A model generated the notes under the pieces. The model had not been told where the DNA came from. It was given only the letters and a program-made list of their open reading frames with translations, and ran no database searches. Shown here in pieces: positions 39,342 through 50,937 of a stretch of DNA of 64,000 nucleotides (positions are counted from its first letter, which is position 1; each line of letters begins with the position of its first letter). The DNA is from Isoetes taiwanensis. Taxonomy: Eukaryota; Streptophyta; Lycopodiopsida; Isoetales; Isoetaceae. A program made the translations under genes and the position numbers. The stretch is taken from contig JAJEKV010000057.1 in the NCBI GenBank assembly GCA_021234155.1, forward strand, positions 6,045,821-6,109,820. The letters run 5' to 3'.

Positions 39342-41156
39342 AATGTATGTTGTAATTCTCTGCAAAATCAATTACAGAAACAATGGTGCCATCTTGGATA
39401 TTGTCCAGGCAACTCCTGAATTGCATGGCCTGCCATCTAGCCCTGTAATTGTGTGGCACGAATATCTTCAATGTGGAACACAGATATGAAATGAAATCCT
39501 TCACTGCCGTTCTCTTGTAAGACAATCTAAGGACTGGCTTTGGTCCTTTCTTTTTTTTCCCCTTGCCATTTGAGGTCTCGTCTTGTCTTTGCCTTGACCA
39601 GGTCCCACCAGCTTCCTTGGATTTCTTACTTTTGTTTCCCTTCTTCTCAACTTGTGTTTGCGGCTTCAGTCGTGGTCCCACCAGCTACCTTTGGATTTCT
39701 TACTTTTGTTTCCATTCTTCTCAACTTGTGTTGCTGCAGCCTTCAGTCAGTGTCCCACCACTACCTTGGATTTCTTACTTTTTGTTTCCCTTCTTGGTGG
39801 CATTGGCTCTTTTCTTTTCTCTCGCCCACCACGGCACCTCCTTGGTAACGCTATCACGCAACTCCACCGGCTTTCTTCGTCTCCACTAGAATCAGAATAA
39901 GGTCTCAGAAAGTTGAAAGCACAAAAGCAAGATTCACCGGATGGCGGCATATATCGAGAATGTTTCAAAGATGCAATAAAGAGAGTATTACCTTTTCAAA
40001 CGTCTTCCATTCAAGCAAGAACTCATGATTCTCTCTTTCTCTTGGACATATAGGAAGACTTTTTATGCCACACTTCTGGCATGTCTGCATCAAGCAGTCA
40101 TGTTTATACCATTCTTCACCCTCGCTCTTGTTGCAAACCCACGGACCCTCCAGGCTCCTCACCGGTTGAGTCATACGTATGTTGGCTGGCCAGATACTTC
40201 TCACCAGGTCCACAGACCTCGCAGGTGCACTTGCACTCTTCACCATGAAATCCAGTTTTCGCTGACCTTAATGCATTCAGGGCTACCCTGGCATACTCCA
40301 ACTTCATATCGTATATACAACAACAGGTTTCCCTTTCTGATACTTTCTTTACATAAATAGGCTTCAACTTCTCGAAAGCCTTTAAGCAAACAGGGTGCCT
40401 TTTTGTATTGTTGAAATAGCTGCAGCTGAATGGTGGCCGTTGGTTAGAAATATTTATGCAATAATAGCAAAAAAAAATTTATATGGAAACTTATACCTGT
40501 GTGACCTCCATAAGGTGCAAGGGATAAGAGATAAGAAATTCGGAAGCCTGACTCTCCAACAGTGTTCACAACATCTTTCTTGCAAGGAGAGACTCTGCTA
40601 TTTTGTTTCCAGAATTCTGTTATGCTTTGCTTGCAAGCAGGGGTGAGAGAATCGCACCTCAACCTCCTTTGGAAGCAAGACCACGGACCATTTCCAAGGA
40701 CGGCTTCCGATTTTCTTAATGCAGCAGTTGCAATTGTTGACCTCATGCAACCTATCATAAGAAATATTGCACATTAATCAATGAACATATCCCAGCCAGC
40801 ATCACTCAGCAGATACAAGCACTTAAAAGCATTGTGAAGCACAGGCATGAAAGCAAGAATTAGATGTACCTAACAACCCTGCTATAGTGGAATTGCATCT
40901 CGATTTTGTGGAAGAAGCCATCACCAGTGTCGAGGTTCTGGCTCTCCAAATATCATGGTTCCTTTGCCTCTTTGTGGCTGCCATTATCTGTTTCAAGTTG
41001 TTGAGCAAAGATCCCCCACGCCTTGCACTCCTTTGGATTTGGCAAAATTCCGTGTTCGAGATTTCCATTTAGTGGTGATGAACCACCCTCTTCATCACAT
41101 CGGCCTTGAGTTCGGTGAATGCTTTTTGGTGAGCTTGTTGAAGTAATCAACCACAA

Positions 41157-41702
41157 GCTTGGCTATTTCTTTTGCCTCGTCTCGCGTGCTTTCGATCCTC
41201 CCCGCTCAACTGCCGCTTTCCTCATCTTATTCCGTGAATCAGTATTCTCTCTTTCTCTCGCATCCAATTTCTTGTAAATTGCGGAGGAAATTGGATCTTC
41301 ACGCCGATATTTCACGTGTTGCATTGACATCCAACAAATCTGGAACACTGTATTGGAATTCATCAGGCCGAAAGTCCAATGCTAAACGTGTGATTGCCTC
41401 CAGGCCGGTATCGGGGAGCCATGAAATTCCCCGAGAGAGGGGAATAAGTGAATTGGAGGGAGAATTTTCGCGCCATGAGGTCGGGTAGTTCTGGGCTCGA
41501 TCGAATTTGCAACGTACTACCACTCGCGCGAAAATCCAGCCAAAATCCCACAATCATTTTCCTAACGGTTCGTTGGTGAGGTGGACGTGCGAGTACATGA
41601 AGGGCGTCAAAAATATGACGGGCAGTTACGCCCACCAGCACCCAAATTAAGCAAAAGCAGGGGTGCTTTAAGCGGGCTAAAACCCTGCTATAAGCATGCT
41701 TC
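41157..41702. other. Upstream part of the second transposase-like gene; unresolved
   Basis: Both strands have open frames here (plus 41159-41488, starting MAISFASSRVLSILPAQLPL; minus 41553-41299), so the coding strand is unclear. The plus frame starts like an organellar targeting peptide (Ser/Leu-rich, few acids) but has no downstream domain. Confidence 0.3.
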
Positions 41703-41726
41703 AAGCATGCGTCCGGACGCATGCTT
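41703..41726. repeat. Perfect 24-bp palindrome
   Basis: AAGCATGCGTCC is followed immediately by its reverse complement GGACGCATGCTT. A partial copy, AAGCATGCTT, lies about 18 bases upstream (41685-41694). Its role is unknown. Confidence 0.9.
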
Positions 41727-43065
41727 TTGATACCCACCAGCATACTTTTACCCATATTCACCCCTTATTCCTTAATCTACATCGTACATAAAGTTCCTCG
41801 TTTGTGGGGTATGGATGTATGAAATTTGCTATACTGTATAATAAAATGCAAAATACTATAAGATTTGAGATAATATACTATATGATGTTGATTTTGTACG
41901 TGCACATCATATAAAAACCTTAGGAAAAAAAGTATAAAAATACAAAAACAACCCCCTCTTATAATGCGAGCTACACATGTAAAGCTCTTTCCTTCTCCAT
42001 TTGACCGTGTAGTGTGCCATAATGATTCTGTTTGTGACATTTATCATGGATCATGCATCAGCAACAAATTATCCTGTATCACCAAGAAACACAGACCTAC
42101 TCAGCAAGTGACCCAAGGGAAGAAATGAAGCAGATGATATCTTATAGTCTGTAATAGTATGATTGCTGCAAATAGTATGATTGCTCCAAGGTTGCTTTTT
42201 CTTCTGCTCCAGCACAGTAACATGCTAAACCAGAATGATCCTTAAGCTCTGGGTTTCCAGATATTGAAGGCACATATATCATAGTTGCTATTGTCTGTTT
42301 ATGCATCAATAGTCTTCAGCCGAACATGAATTCAATAGTCCATCATTTTAATCCATTCCTTCCGAATACTCACATTTAGATAATAAAAACAAATATAATG
42401 ATAGATTTTCATGATTGCACAAATTGTTCATCATTATGTGCATCGAACTCTATAGGGGTATTACTGTATAAAATGTATAACATCTCCTCACATCCTCTGT
42501 GCTTATCCGGATCAACTACTTAATGCCTTAGATGCTGTCACAGATTTGTGATTGCCATGTATTTAGGTTGTTCATCATTGACCAAACCCCTTCAAGCATT
42601 CCTGCAAGGAATTCATGCAAAGCCCATGAATCGATGATGATGTTATATAAAAGTATCCGTTCACATTTGAAATTTGTGTTTGCCTTTTAGAGACGCCATC
42701 AATCAGCCCATTGCAAGTTAGCACGTGGGTATAATTGCTTTCTAGCATACATTTTGGAATACATAAACTCATCCATTTTATTTGCATTGCACATGCCTGC
42801 ATCCGTGTTCTAGCAATATCCGCAACCCATTGCACTCTTCCCTTTTAGCAGTTTTCAAGTCTTCCACTTGATTTGCTTTACAGAAATCTTGAATCCGTAA
42901 AAAAAAACCAAAAATAGTGAATAGTGCATTGTTGGCCTATCAATTATGCACTATTATTGCATTCTAAAAGCATCTAGAAAATAAGTAGGCTCCGAAAAAT
43001 TGTTAGAGAATAAGTAGGCTCACCTTCTGAGTTGGGAGCATTGTTGGCCTATCAATTACACACTA
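41727..43065. other. No gene seen
   Basis: AT-rich. A phrase AGAATAAGTAGGCTCACCTT with TGAGTTGGGAGCATTG (about 43008-43040) recurs near 46700-46745, so the right end belongs to an interspersed repeat. Confidence 0.5.
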
Positions 43066-43103
43066 CAAGAAATTTATCGCGGCGGCCAAGGCCGCCGCAA
43101 ACA
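43066..43103. mobile_element. CACTA-type transposon terminus (single end)
   Basis: CACTACAAGAAA followed by a GC-rich palindrome (GCGGCGGCC, GGCCGCCGC) is the usual start of En/Spm (CACTA) elements. No partner end (TTTCTTGTAGTG) was found in the window, so this is a fragment, or its partner lies outside the window. Confidence 0.55.
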
Positions 43104-43781
43104 TTTCTTTAGTCCTAAGTCTGTAAAGTTGGCCCGAGTCTATATTCTAGTTTTGTATAGCAATGGATTTATTATAGTCCGCATTGGGACGTAGTTGATC
43201 ATACAACTTATCACAATCTTGTTACAAAGATCACACATGTCAAGAGGAGACTTTTCCTTAAGTACTATTAGGTGCATATTTTTCTATGATGTAATATTCG
43301 TCTTTTCAATCAAGCCTTTCATCAAAATCAAGCGTCGGAACAAACAGGTAAGAACTAACAAGAATTAGGTAATGAACTCGCCGAGTATTATTTTTTGCTG
43401 TGAGCATACAATACGCTCATTAGAAGTTTACTCAATAGTTTCGCCTTCCAAATACACCTGAATTTAGTATGTTGATAAGGCCTATGATGCGAATGTGGAA
43501 TAATCCTGGTAGGCAAGCCAAGGTTACAAGCAAAATGATTTTGAACACGAGTGCTGGTAATGAGCGACATGCGGAGCACATTTGCAGACATTAAAATTGC
43601 AAATTGCAGAGTACTTTTAGTAGACTCAAGATCCAAGGTTGCAACCAGAATGAGTGTTCTCACAGTGTTCTAATATGTGAGCACAATATTGAAGACTTGT
43701 AGTAGTTAAACCGCCAATTGTTGAGTTAGGAACTGTGAAATGGTTGAAAAAGTCCTTATGTGTCATTTTAGCACCAAATAT
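43104..43781. other. No gene seen
   Basis: AT-rich sequence after the CACTA end. The minus-strand frame 43663-43388 has no recognised motif. Confidence 0.45.
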
Positions 43782-44774
43782 AAGGGTGATTTTCTACTAT
43801 AGGTACATTTTAGGACTGTCATATAATTATATGACACCATTTTATGATGCCACATCATGTTTAAGACACGTCTTATTTTTATCATTTTTCTATTCTAACA
43901 AATAAGACATGTCTCAATAATATAAGACATGTCTTAAAAGTTTACATTTTCCACTAAGAATAAATGACATGGAACAAGCGGATAGTGAACAAGCGGAGGT
44001 GTTGGTTGGATGCTTGGAGGTGTTGGTTGGATGCTTGGCATGTCTGGAGAGGAATTCTCATCAATGCCTTGAGAAAGTGGAACGAAAGAGGAATAGCTTG
44101 ATTGGGACATCTAGCTATAAGGCTCAAATCCGGCCATGTTTGGAAAGAAGAGCAAAGCAAGAAGGAAGATTAAAAATTAAGAAAGATTAAAAACTCTACT
44201 TATACAGAGCTAAATTTTGTAGTAAAAATTCTATAAAATGTACAGCATTTTCTAACTTCTTTCAAGAACATCATTGTATCTGTTGCAAATCGATGATCAC
44301 TTAAATTACATGCATGAATTGAATATGGACAATCCAAACAAAATTAAAACTAAAGCTAATGTAAATTTGAATTGAACGTTCTCAGATTGGAAGCCTGAAA
44401 TTCGTAATAAGAAAATACTGACCTCTTTCACAAATCACTTGCAGAATGGCAAAGGCGCTTGTAAAATCGACCGTAGAGAAACAGAGGGGAGTTTTGATGG
44501 AGGGAAACTGCGTGCCCATTTTGGCAAGACTATCCCGCTTTGCAGGTTGCAAATTTCACGGACAGGAGCGTCTCCGATTGGCTGTATCTTTCGGTATTAT
44601 TCTGTTCCGGGGGATTTCCCCCGGAAGAAAATGGGACTACAAGTCTGTACGGAACGGATTTAGGACGTGTCCGATTTGATGTAGTAGAAAACCAGACTTT
44701 TTTTTTTTTCTGATGTGGCACGATGGTATTAGCTAAAAAATAAGACATTTAGGTAGTGGAAAATCACCCTAAAG
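43782..44774. mobile_element. About 1-kb non-autonomous TIR element
   Basis: Left end AGGGTGATTTTCTACTA (from 43782) and right end TAGTGGAAAATCACCCT (to 44774) are near-perfect inverted repeats, and the similarity extends loosely further in (ATAAGACATGTCTTA-like motifs at both sides). Short frames inside (43969-44190; 44439-44679) show nothing recognisable. One stretch duplicates GAGGTGTTGGTTGGATGCTT (44005/44024). Confidence 0.65.
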
Positions 44775-46759
44775 TGCTTGAGTGTATACCCCAATGTGTG
44801 AATTGCACAAAATCATCTGATGAAACTTTGAGTCTTTATCTAAGAGTTAAAATTTCAAAGTTGAAATATAAATCGGTCTCAAAGTATGGTTGTTGCCCCA
44901 TGTTGTTTATTTTGCATCGACCTCGGTTGAGGTGCAGAAATCTAATTTGCCTTAGGGCAAATTAAAATGATGTCTAATAGGCGTAAAAATAATTTAGCTT
45001 TTAAGGATTTAAATATCATAGAGTAAAAGTGTGAGCACCCGATAAGGGGGTGGCTTGTTCATCACACGATTTAAGGAGGAAAACATGCTGGAACGTAGTG
45101 TGTCTTGCCGATTTGGCAGCCTGCCTTGATTGACGCCTCGTCACTGCCACGTGGTCAGGTGAATCCGACACAGGAAGGCGGTCGTACAAATTCCATCTGT
45201 TCATCCAGAGGGTTTTTGAATCAAAAGATACCTCATCAGATTTGTCTATTTGCCCAGCAAGCAATAGAGGTTTTTTCCAACAATTAGTCCCTTCTGACAC
45301 AGCTTTGTCTCCAAGCTTCTTAGATCGCAGATTTATAGGCCCACCGGAATTTTTCCTAAACCTTCAAACCATCTTCTTTATTTAATTTCATTGTTGCCTC
45401 GTCAGAAGCAACTCCCTTGCTTGCCGAGAAAGGCCGAAATCGCAATCGTCAATCAGAAATAGATACTTTTTGTCTCGCCCTATTTTTGAATTTCACAGTG
45501 TAGAGTTTACAGAAGAACAAAAGGAAACACTGAAATATTTTGCCTATTGCTGGATGTCTGAAACCCAAGTGGTGAAGAATGCGGCTTTGGTGCATATGCT
45601 CTGCCACATTTGTTGAGCCAGCTCCAATCATGCTGAATACTGTATTCAAAGAAGCAGAGCGGATTTTATCCCTAAACCCGACTTGCAGCAGAGCCCCAAA
45701 TCACAGAGCAAGTTATCCCATCTCCTTTGTAGCATGGCACTATTATATGGCTACAGCTAGTTGCAGACTTCCTCAATGATCTTCTTTGAAGTTATAAAAA
45801 CAGAGTGAATCCTTCCTCTTTTTTATGTGCAGGGCCATTTCTCAAAAACAGAGTTGTCTATCTAATCCACTGGGCATGTTCCCTGCAAATAATTCCTAGA
45901 AGAGAATTACAGACGACATTTCTAAACAATGGGCTTTGAAACTGTGATACGATTTTATCCAATGGGGCTTTGCTGGAATTTAGAGATCCATCAAGAAGAA
46001 CAGAATACAGAGGTCGATTTTGAGGCCCATCAAGCTGAATTTGCGGCTACCAGACCCGATTTGGTGGTTTTTAGATTGTAGGCGCATCATGCAAGCTGTA
46101 ATAGCATGGCAAATAGCAAGCAAACTAGAGTTTAGAGACCGATTTTGAGGCCCATCAAGAAAAACAGGCTTCAAATGTCTGATTTGATGCCTCTAAGGCC
46201 CGATTTGTGGCAAGTAGACCTGATTTACTGCTTTCTAAACTGTGGGCGCATCCTGCAACTGTAATAAAATAACAAATAGCATTCTGGGAAGCTTTCCTCA
46301 TAGTTTTGTTGATTTGCAGCGTTTTTGAAGCGGCCCCAAGAGACCCATAGTGTGGGTTCTTCTCCTCGCCATTCTCCAGCTCCAGCTTCTTCAAATCCGG
46401 TGTGGCTGCTGTGCCCACATCTTTTTCTGCAAATGCAAGTGTATTAATGGCCGCAATAAATGCATGTGTCTGCCATAAATGCGATGGATGCAACGCGTCA
46501 TGTGTCTGCCATAAATGCGATGGATGCAACGCGTCATGCCACTGTAATAATTTTTAAGGAAGAAATTAATTGAAACTGCTTTACTATAGGAAGGATTATT
46601 GTATTCTACATATGATATTGCAGAATCTTTGAAAAATGAAGACTCACCTTCTGTGTTTGAAAAAATATCTAGCTTTAAAAGACCACCTCAATAAAAATTC
46701 TTAGACAGAAGATAAATAGGCTCATCTTCCGAGTTGGGAGCATTGAGGTACCCAACTTA
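44775..46759. other. No gene recognised
   Basis: Mixed sequence with short frames on both strands. A phrase AGACCGATTTTGAGGCCCATC recurs (46012 and 46136), as does GTCTGCCATAAATGCGATGG (46468 and 46503), a small tandem duplication. The right part probably belongs to the Helitron ending at 46788. Confidence 0.4.
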
Positions 46760-46788
46760 TACCCAGCAACGTTGGGCACCGTTACTAG
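46760..46788 (+). mobile_element. Helitron 3' terminus
   Basis: ACCCAGCAACGTTGGGC, then ACCGTTACTAG, then T. It has the same hairpin, spacer and CTAG as at 25693 (minus) and 32113 (plus). The duplicated virginiamycin-lyase segment B starts at the very next bases (TTATTATTATG). Confidence 0.7.
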
Positions 46789-46813
46789 TTATTATTATGT
46801 TGAGTCTGAATGT

Positions 46814-48140
46814 TTAGAGTGTGGGAACACTCCATGCAGCCTCTGGGATGTATGTGAGGCTATCAGAATACATTCCTAAACCCCACAAGCTGAAACTATC
46901 GGAAGTTTCATTAGGAACTTCATGGACCTCACGAAGAGTGAGGCCAAGAGTACGGTCTTTAAGCTTAGCGCGTCCAACCGCAGATCCGGTGAGATAGGCA
47001 AGAATGGACACCTTAAGCTCCGTAACGAAAAACCCATTCCCATGTGGAAGGATACGGTGAGTGCCGACAAGATTGGGTGGGGAGAAAGACAGTATCCTGG
47101 CGCACAATTCTGTTGTTGGCAATTGAAACGCAAAACACCGCATCGAGGGAATTCTGAGAGATCATGCTGGAGCCCAGGAGCCATACGCGCAGAACGGAAG
47201 GCTTAGCGGTGACAGATTGGGTGGATTCTCGAGTGTCGAACGCAAGGTGGATAAGCCCGTTGTTGCTTCCCAACGGAAGCTTGAACCACATGGGTACCCC
47301 GCTTTCGGGTATGCATGCAAACGTCCCCTTCCCTCCAGCGCTGTCACCAAGTAGTACAAACCAAACGTTCCCATCCGGCCCTGCTACCAGACCCACCAGA
47401 GTTTTTCCTTCCTCTTCCGGGATATCTATGTACGTTATCCCTTCCTCCGTTGGCTCCTCGCTCATTGCGGCCTTGCTGCCCATCCTTAGTATCTTGCTCT
47501 GCAAATCCAGACTTGCATACACCTCCTTGCTCGTCGGTTGCACTGCCACAAAAATCGGCCTCCCAGCACAGGCATACGTCACACATTCATAACCTTTTAT
47601 CTCCGGATTTTCGAAATTAAACTTCATCACTTTTACCAGATGCCCGCTGCCCTTGCACGTGGTCCATATGTTGCCTCCTTCCTCATCTTCAATTACAACA
47701 TGAGGGCCCCAAACAGATTGAGGGAGATCAATGCTCTGTTTTACCTCAGGCGCTGTGGCCAGATCATCTGCATGAGGATCGATGAAGAGAAGCTTGGACT
47801 CAAACTGCAGAGTTGCCCATAAGAACCCAGGCCTTTTTTTGGATGCAAACAATCCATGTAATCCAGCATATTTTGAGCTTCCCATTGGAAAGCGTTGCAC
47901 TCCTATCAGCCTTCCGGAAGTTGTATCCAACTCTATCTTCAGCAGTCCACTACAATCTTGCTGAGAGATGATAAGAAATCTCTCGCCAATTGCCACAATC
48001 TCATGAGTTTGCCTCGTACCTGGGAGTGGGTATTTGATCACTGCTTTCTGTGCCCGTGCTTTATGAGATGGAGTGAGAAAATTCCCATCAGACTCTAGCG
48101 TTGCCATTCTGGGAGATGAAGTGAGAACATTCCCATCCAT
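46814..48140 (-). pseudogene. Virginiamycin B lyase-like beta-propeller gene, copy B (single frameshift)
   Basis: A 375-codon minus-strand frame starts MDGNVLTSSPRMATLESDGN at 48140. Blade-like repeats include WGPHVVIEDEEGGNIWTTC, GRPIFVAVQPTSKEVYASLD, LVGLVAGPDGNVWFVLLGD and LPLGSNNGLIHLAFDTRES. The PHxxxEDxxGNIW and GPDGNVWF elements are the signature of Vgb/streptogramin-lyase-like propellers. An extra A near 47067 (GCCGACAAG here, GCCGCAAG in copy A) shifts the frame; the natural C-terminus (HGNGFFVTELKVSILAYL to WSVPTL) follows in the next frame to 46814. The whole would be about 440 residues, longer than bacterial Vgb (about 300). No signal peptide is obvious and no introns are visible. 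The homology call is by motif. Confidence 0.75.
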
Positions 48141-48189
48141 CTATGGAATTTATACAAGTTATTAATCATCCTTGGTTAGCAGTGCGCAA

Positions 48190-48475
48190 TGTAAAATGGA
48201 TGTTCTCAAGTTCAGCATATTTCTCACGTTCAGCTTAAACTGGCCGACTTGACGTTGTCTCATTCTTTGGTAATTTGATCACTATGTTCTCAAGTTCAGC
48301 ATATTTCTCACGTTCAGCTTAAACTGGGTCCAATGGGCCAACTTGACGTTGTCTCATTCTTTGGTAATTTGATCACTATGTTCTCAAGTTCAGCTTATTT
48401 CTCACGTTCAGCTTAAACTGGGCCCAATGGGCCGACTTGACGTTGTCTCATTCTTTGGTAATTTGATCACTGTGT
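48190..48475. repeat. Three tandem ~100-bp repeats upstream of Vgb-like copy B
   Basis: TTGACGTTGTCTCATTCTTT followed by GGTAATTTGATCACT occurs three times, each preceded by TTCTCACGTTCAGCTTAAAC. Copy A has one unit (about 33500-33575). The array lies in the presumed promoter region of the minus-strand gene. Confidence 0.9.
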
Positions 48476-49611
48476 TCGGTGCTCATGCTTGATGTGCCAT
48501 TCTGGGATGTGAAGTGAGAACATTCCCATCTATCTATGCAATTTATACAAGTTAATCGTCCTTGTGCAATTTATACAAGTTAATCGTCCTTAGTTCGTGC
48601 AATGTAAAACGTAGATTTCTCACGTTCAGCCCATTTATCACCTTCAGTAAACTGGGCCCAATGGGTGGACTTGACTGTGAGTAGTCATGAGAATTTATGG
48701 GCCCAGGACTAGACTGAGCGGCGTTGTAATTTATACAAGTCAATCTCTTTTGGTATAACAGTGTGCAACATATATTGTCACGTTCACTAAACTGGCCCAA
48801 TGGGCATATTTGTCACAGAACAATTGAATTTAAAATTGAAAATATTCCGAATAAGTTAAGTGTCTTGCAAGAAATTTAGGATGTTATACAAATCCTCTAC
48901 CTAAGCAAACAGCAAGGAATCATGTGATGATGCCTAAGAAGTTTTTGTAACATGTTCTAGATATTTTGCGGAGGTGTGGCCAAGATTAAAGGCCTATAAT
49001 TCAACTACTATGGTCGGCAATCAACTCGCATGTATAATTGTGGTGCCAAATGTGCCAATGCCCAAAAGCTCATTTTTTCATTGCATATTTAAAACCCTCT
49101 ACTCGTGATCCTCATGCACCATTTTAGGAACGTACAAATACATGCATATGGCAATTGTAGTTACGTAAAGTTTGGTTTGTTGCAATTCTGAAATATCCAG
49201 ACTGCCATGTATACACATATCAATTCCGGAATTACAACTTAGTTACATTTTTTAAAGTTAGTTACATTCTTATGTTTCATTTTTTTTACTAATTCTGATG
49301 TTAGTTACTTACATTGTGATGTTTTAACTGAACATTATACAGTCTAAACAAAATTACAATGATCAAGAAATAGTTCACATACACAGATCATGGAATTACA
49401 TAGATGATCACAGATGATCATGGAATTACACAAAATATCAAAAGATCATGGAATTACAGAGAATTATAGGCGTCTTTACAAGCTGGAACCAGAAAAAATC
49501 AACAAAAGCACGAGTTCTTGGCGATGTTTGGCCGATCTTGCAAAAACAGGAGTAAAAATCCAAAGTTAGTAGAAGAAAAAGAAAACAAAAATGAGTCAGA
49601 GCCGTCCTAGG

Positions 49612-50011
49612 CACCATACCTTAGAATGCCACCAGAAACACGAGCGCCAGCAAAAAACCTTCCGAATCCAGAATTATCAGCATCTATACAAGCCGGAAAC
49701 ATAAAAAAATGCAAACTGCAAAAACTGCAAATGTTCTGGCGATCCCTTTGTCGATCTTGCAAAAATAACAGTAAAATGCAAGGTTAATCGAAAAAATACA
49801 GAAAAAGTGAAGAAAAATCAATGACAGAGGTTAGGCGCCACCAGAAACACCTTAGAAGACCGCCAAGAACACGAGCGCCATCGCGGCGGCTAAGGCAACG
49901 CCATAGCCGGAAGGAAAAGAAGTCGGAAGGAAAGAGAAAAAAAAAATGAAAGTATTTTCCTTTTAAACCGCTACGTCAGAATTGCAACAAAACCCAACTT
50001 CACGTTACAAA
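49612..50011. other. No gene seen
   Basis: A-rich sequence with recurring CCAGAAACACGAGCGCCA-like phrases (49630, 49849). Nothing coding. Confidence 0.45.
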
Positions 50012-50094
50012 AATGTCCCTTTAGGGGATATTCTGGCGTGTCAACCACGCGCGGAGGCGTGGCTTCCAGCCGGAATGTCCCCTAAAGGGACATT
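50012..50094. repeat. 83-bp stem-loop with nested hairpin
   Basis: The left arm AATGTCCCTTTAGGGG and right arm CCCCTAAAGGGACATT are perfect complements; next to them GATATTCTGGC pairs imperfectly with its partner CCGGAATGTC. The centre contains a smaller hairpin (CCACGC / GCGTGG). It could be a miniature foldback element or an RNA hairpin. Confidence 0.85.
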
Positions 50095-50937
50095 CTTGTA
50101 TACAACAATACGACCATTTATGGGCACCTTGTTCCATCATTTAGGGAGAATAGACTCGTTTCCAAGCACCATTTACTGCATATGATTTTAGGGTCTTTGC
50201 ACAGCTTCGTAATGTTTTAGTTACCTCCAACTTAGAGATAGCCACAATTGTACGAAAGAAAAAAGATTGTCAAATGTTTAGGATCCTTGTACGTTTGCTT
50301 CAGAAATGACAAACACTAATTTGACATGCCAATCCACTATCAATTTATGACATTATTTGCCCTTCTGCACTGTGGCTAATATTGTTGGAAATTTGTGCAA
50401 AATGCCAACAATCATAAACACACTCATTAAGCATGCACACTCCATCCTTGGTTTCTACTTGCACAGTTTTCAACACAATCCTTATGCACCAATAACATGT
50501 AAGGAGCATATATTGAAAGTTAATATGGACACATGGTGTGGCATATGAGTGGCATGGCATTGTCGGGCACCCATTTGCTAAGGATGTCTTGCGTTCTCGA
50601 GCATAAATCTTATGGCGTTCAATGTTTTATCAAAAGTGCACACATACTTCAACCTATACAATCGGACATCTTACTACCAATCATATCAAATTAATGATTT
50701 GTATAGTCTTTGCATCTAATCAATGCATAACATATTCAACTATCAAATTGTCTGTCTTCTAGAGCCTTTCAAAATGTTGCCTTCCTAGGATGGGTCCTGA
50801 TTTACAAACAACTGGCAAAGTGAAGTGGTATTCTCATTGAGCTTTTGAAAAACCTTGAATACAAAGAGCCCCTATAGGGTGGATGAAAAAATGCTTAACA
50901 ATATATGCTCCGAAATATAGACAATTCTCGAGAGCAT
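50095..50937. other. No gene seen
   Basis: AT-rich sequence with overlapping short frames at 50345-50560 on both strands and no motif. Confidence 0.45.

Larger units (their letters stand above)
35684..41150 (-). pseudogene. Second transposase-like gene, split by two later insertions
   Basis: Read on the minus strand: a frame at 41156-40953 (NLEHGILPNPKECKAWGIFA), then 40758-40600 (RCDSLTPACKQSITEFWKQN, SRVSPCKKDVV), then 40246-39965, a Cys-rich segment (WYKHDCLMQTCQKCGIKSLP). Next come a Lys/Ser-rich repeated linker with three KKGNKSKKSK-like copies (39840-39600) and 39560-39341 (NYRARWQAMQF; TIVSVIDFAENYNIH). After a 2.8-kb transposon it resumes at about 36555 (KIQREVQSQHWHND), then after a foldback element at 35968 (ITILVHITYR; HIVWSDGCSSQFKSARPFYF), stopping near 35684. 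I recall this block order from repetitive transposase-like genes of eukaryotes; Asp in VIDFAENY and WSDGCSSQFK are candidate DDE residues. Introns probably separate the upstream blocks. It is clearly non-functional. Confidence 0.6.
46790..49611. repeat. Segmental duplication, copy B
   Basis: Collinear with copy A (32385-34721), same orientation, 14.4 kb away. It contains the complete-length gene region and ends at the same GAGCCGTCCTAGG as copy A. Similarity is high throughout. Confidence 0.9.

Noticed and set aside
39540-39900. Plus-strand frames with repeated WISYFCF-like phrases
   Set aside because: They are the antisense of the Lys/Ser-rich repeated linker of the second transposase-like gene.
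46876-47620. Plus-strand frames of 94-142 codons across the Vgb-like gene
   Set aside because: They are shadows of the minus-strand gene, whose blade motifs are conserved between copies.
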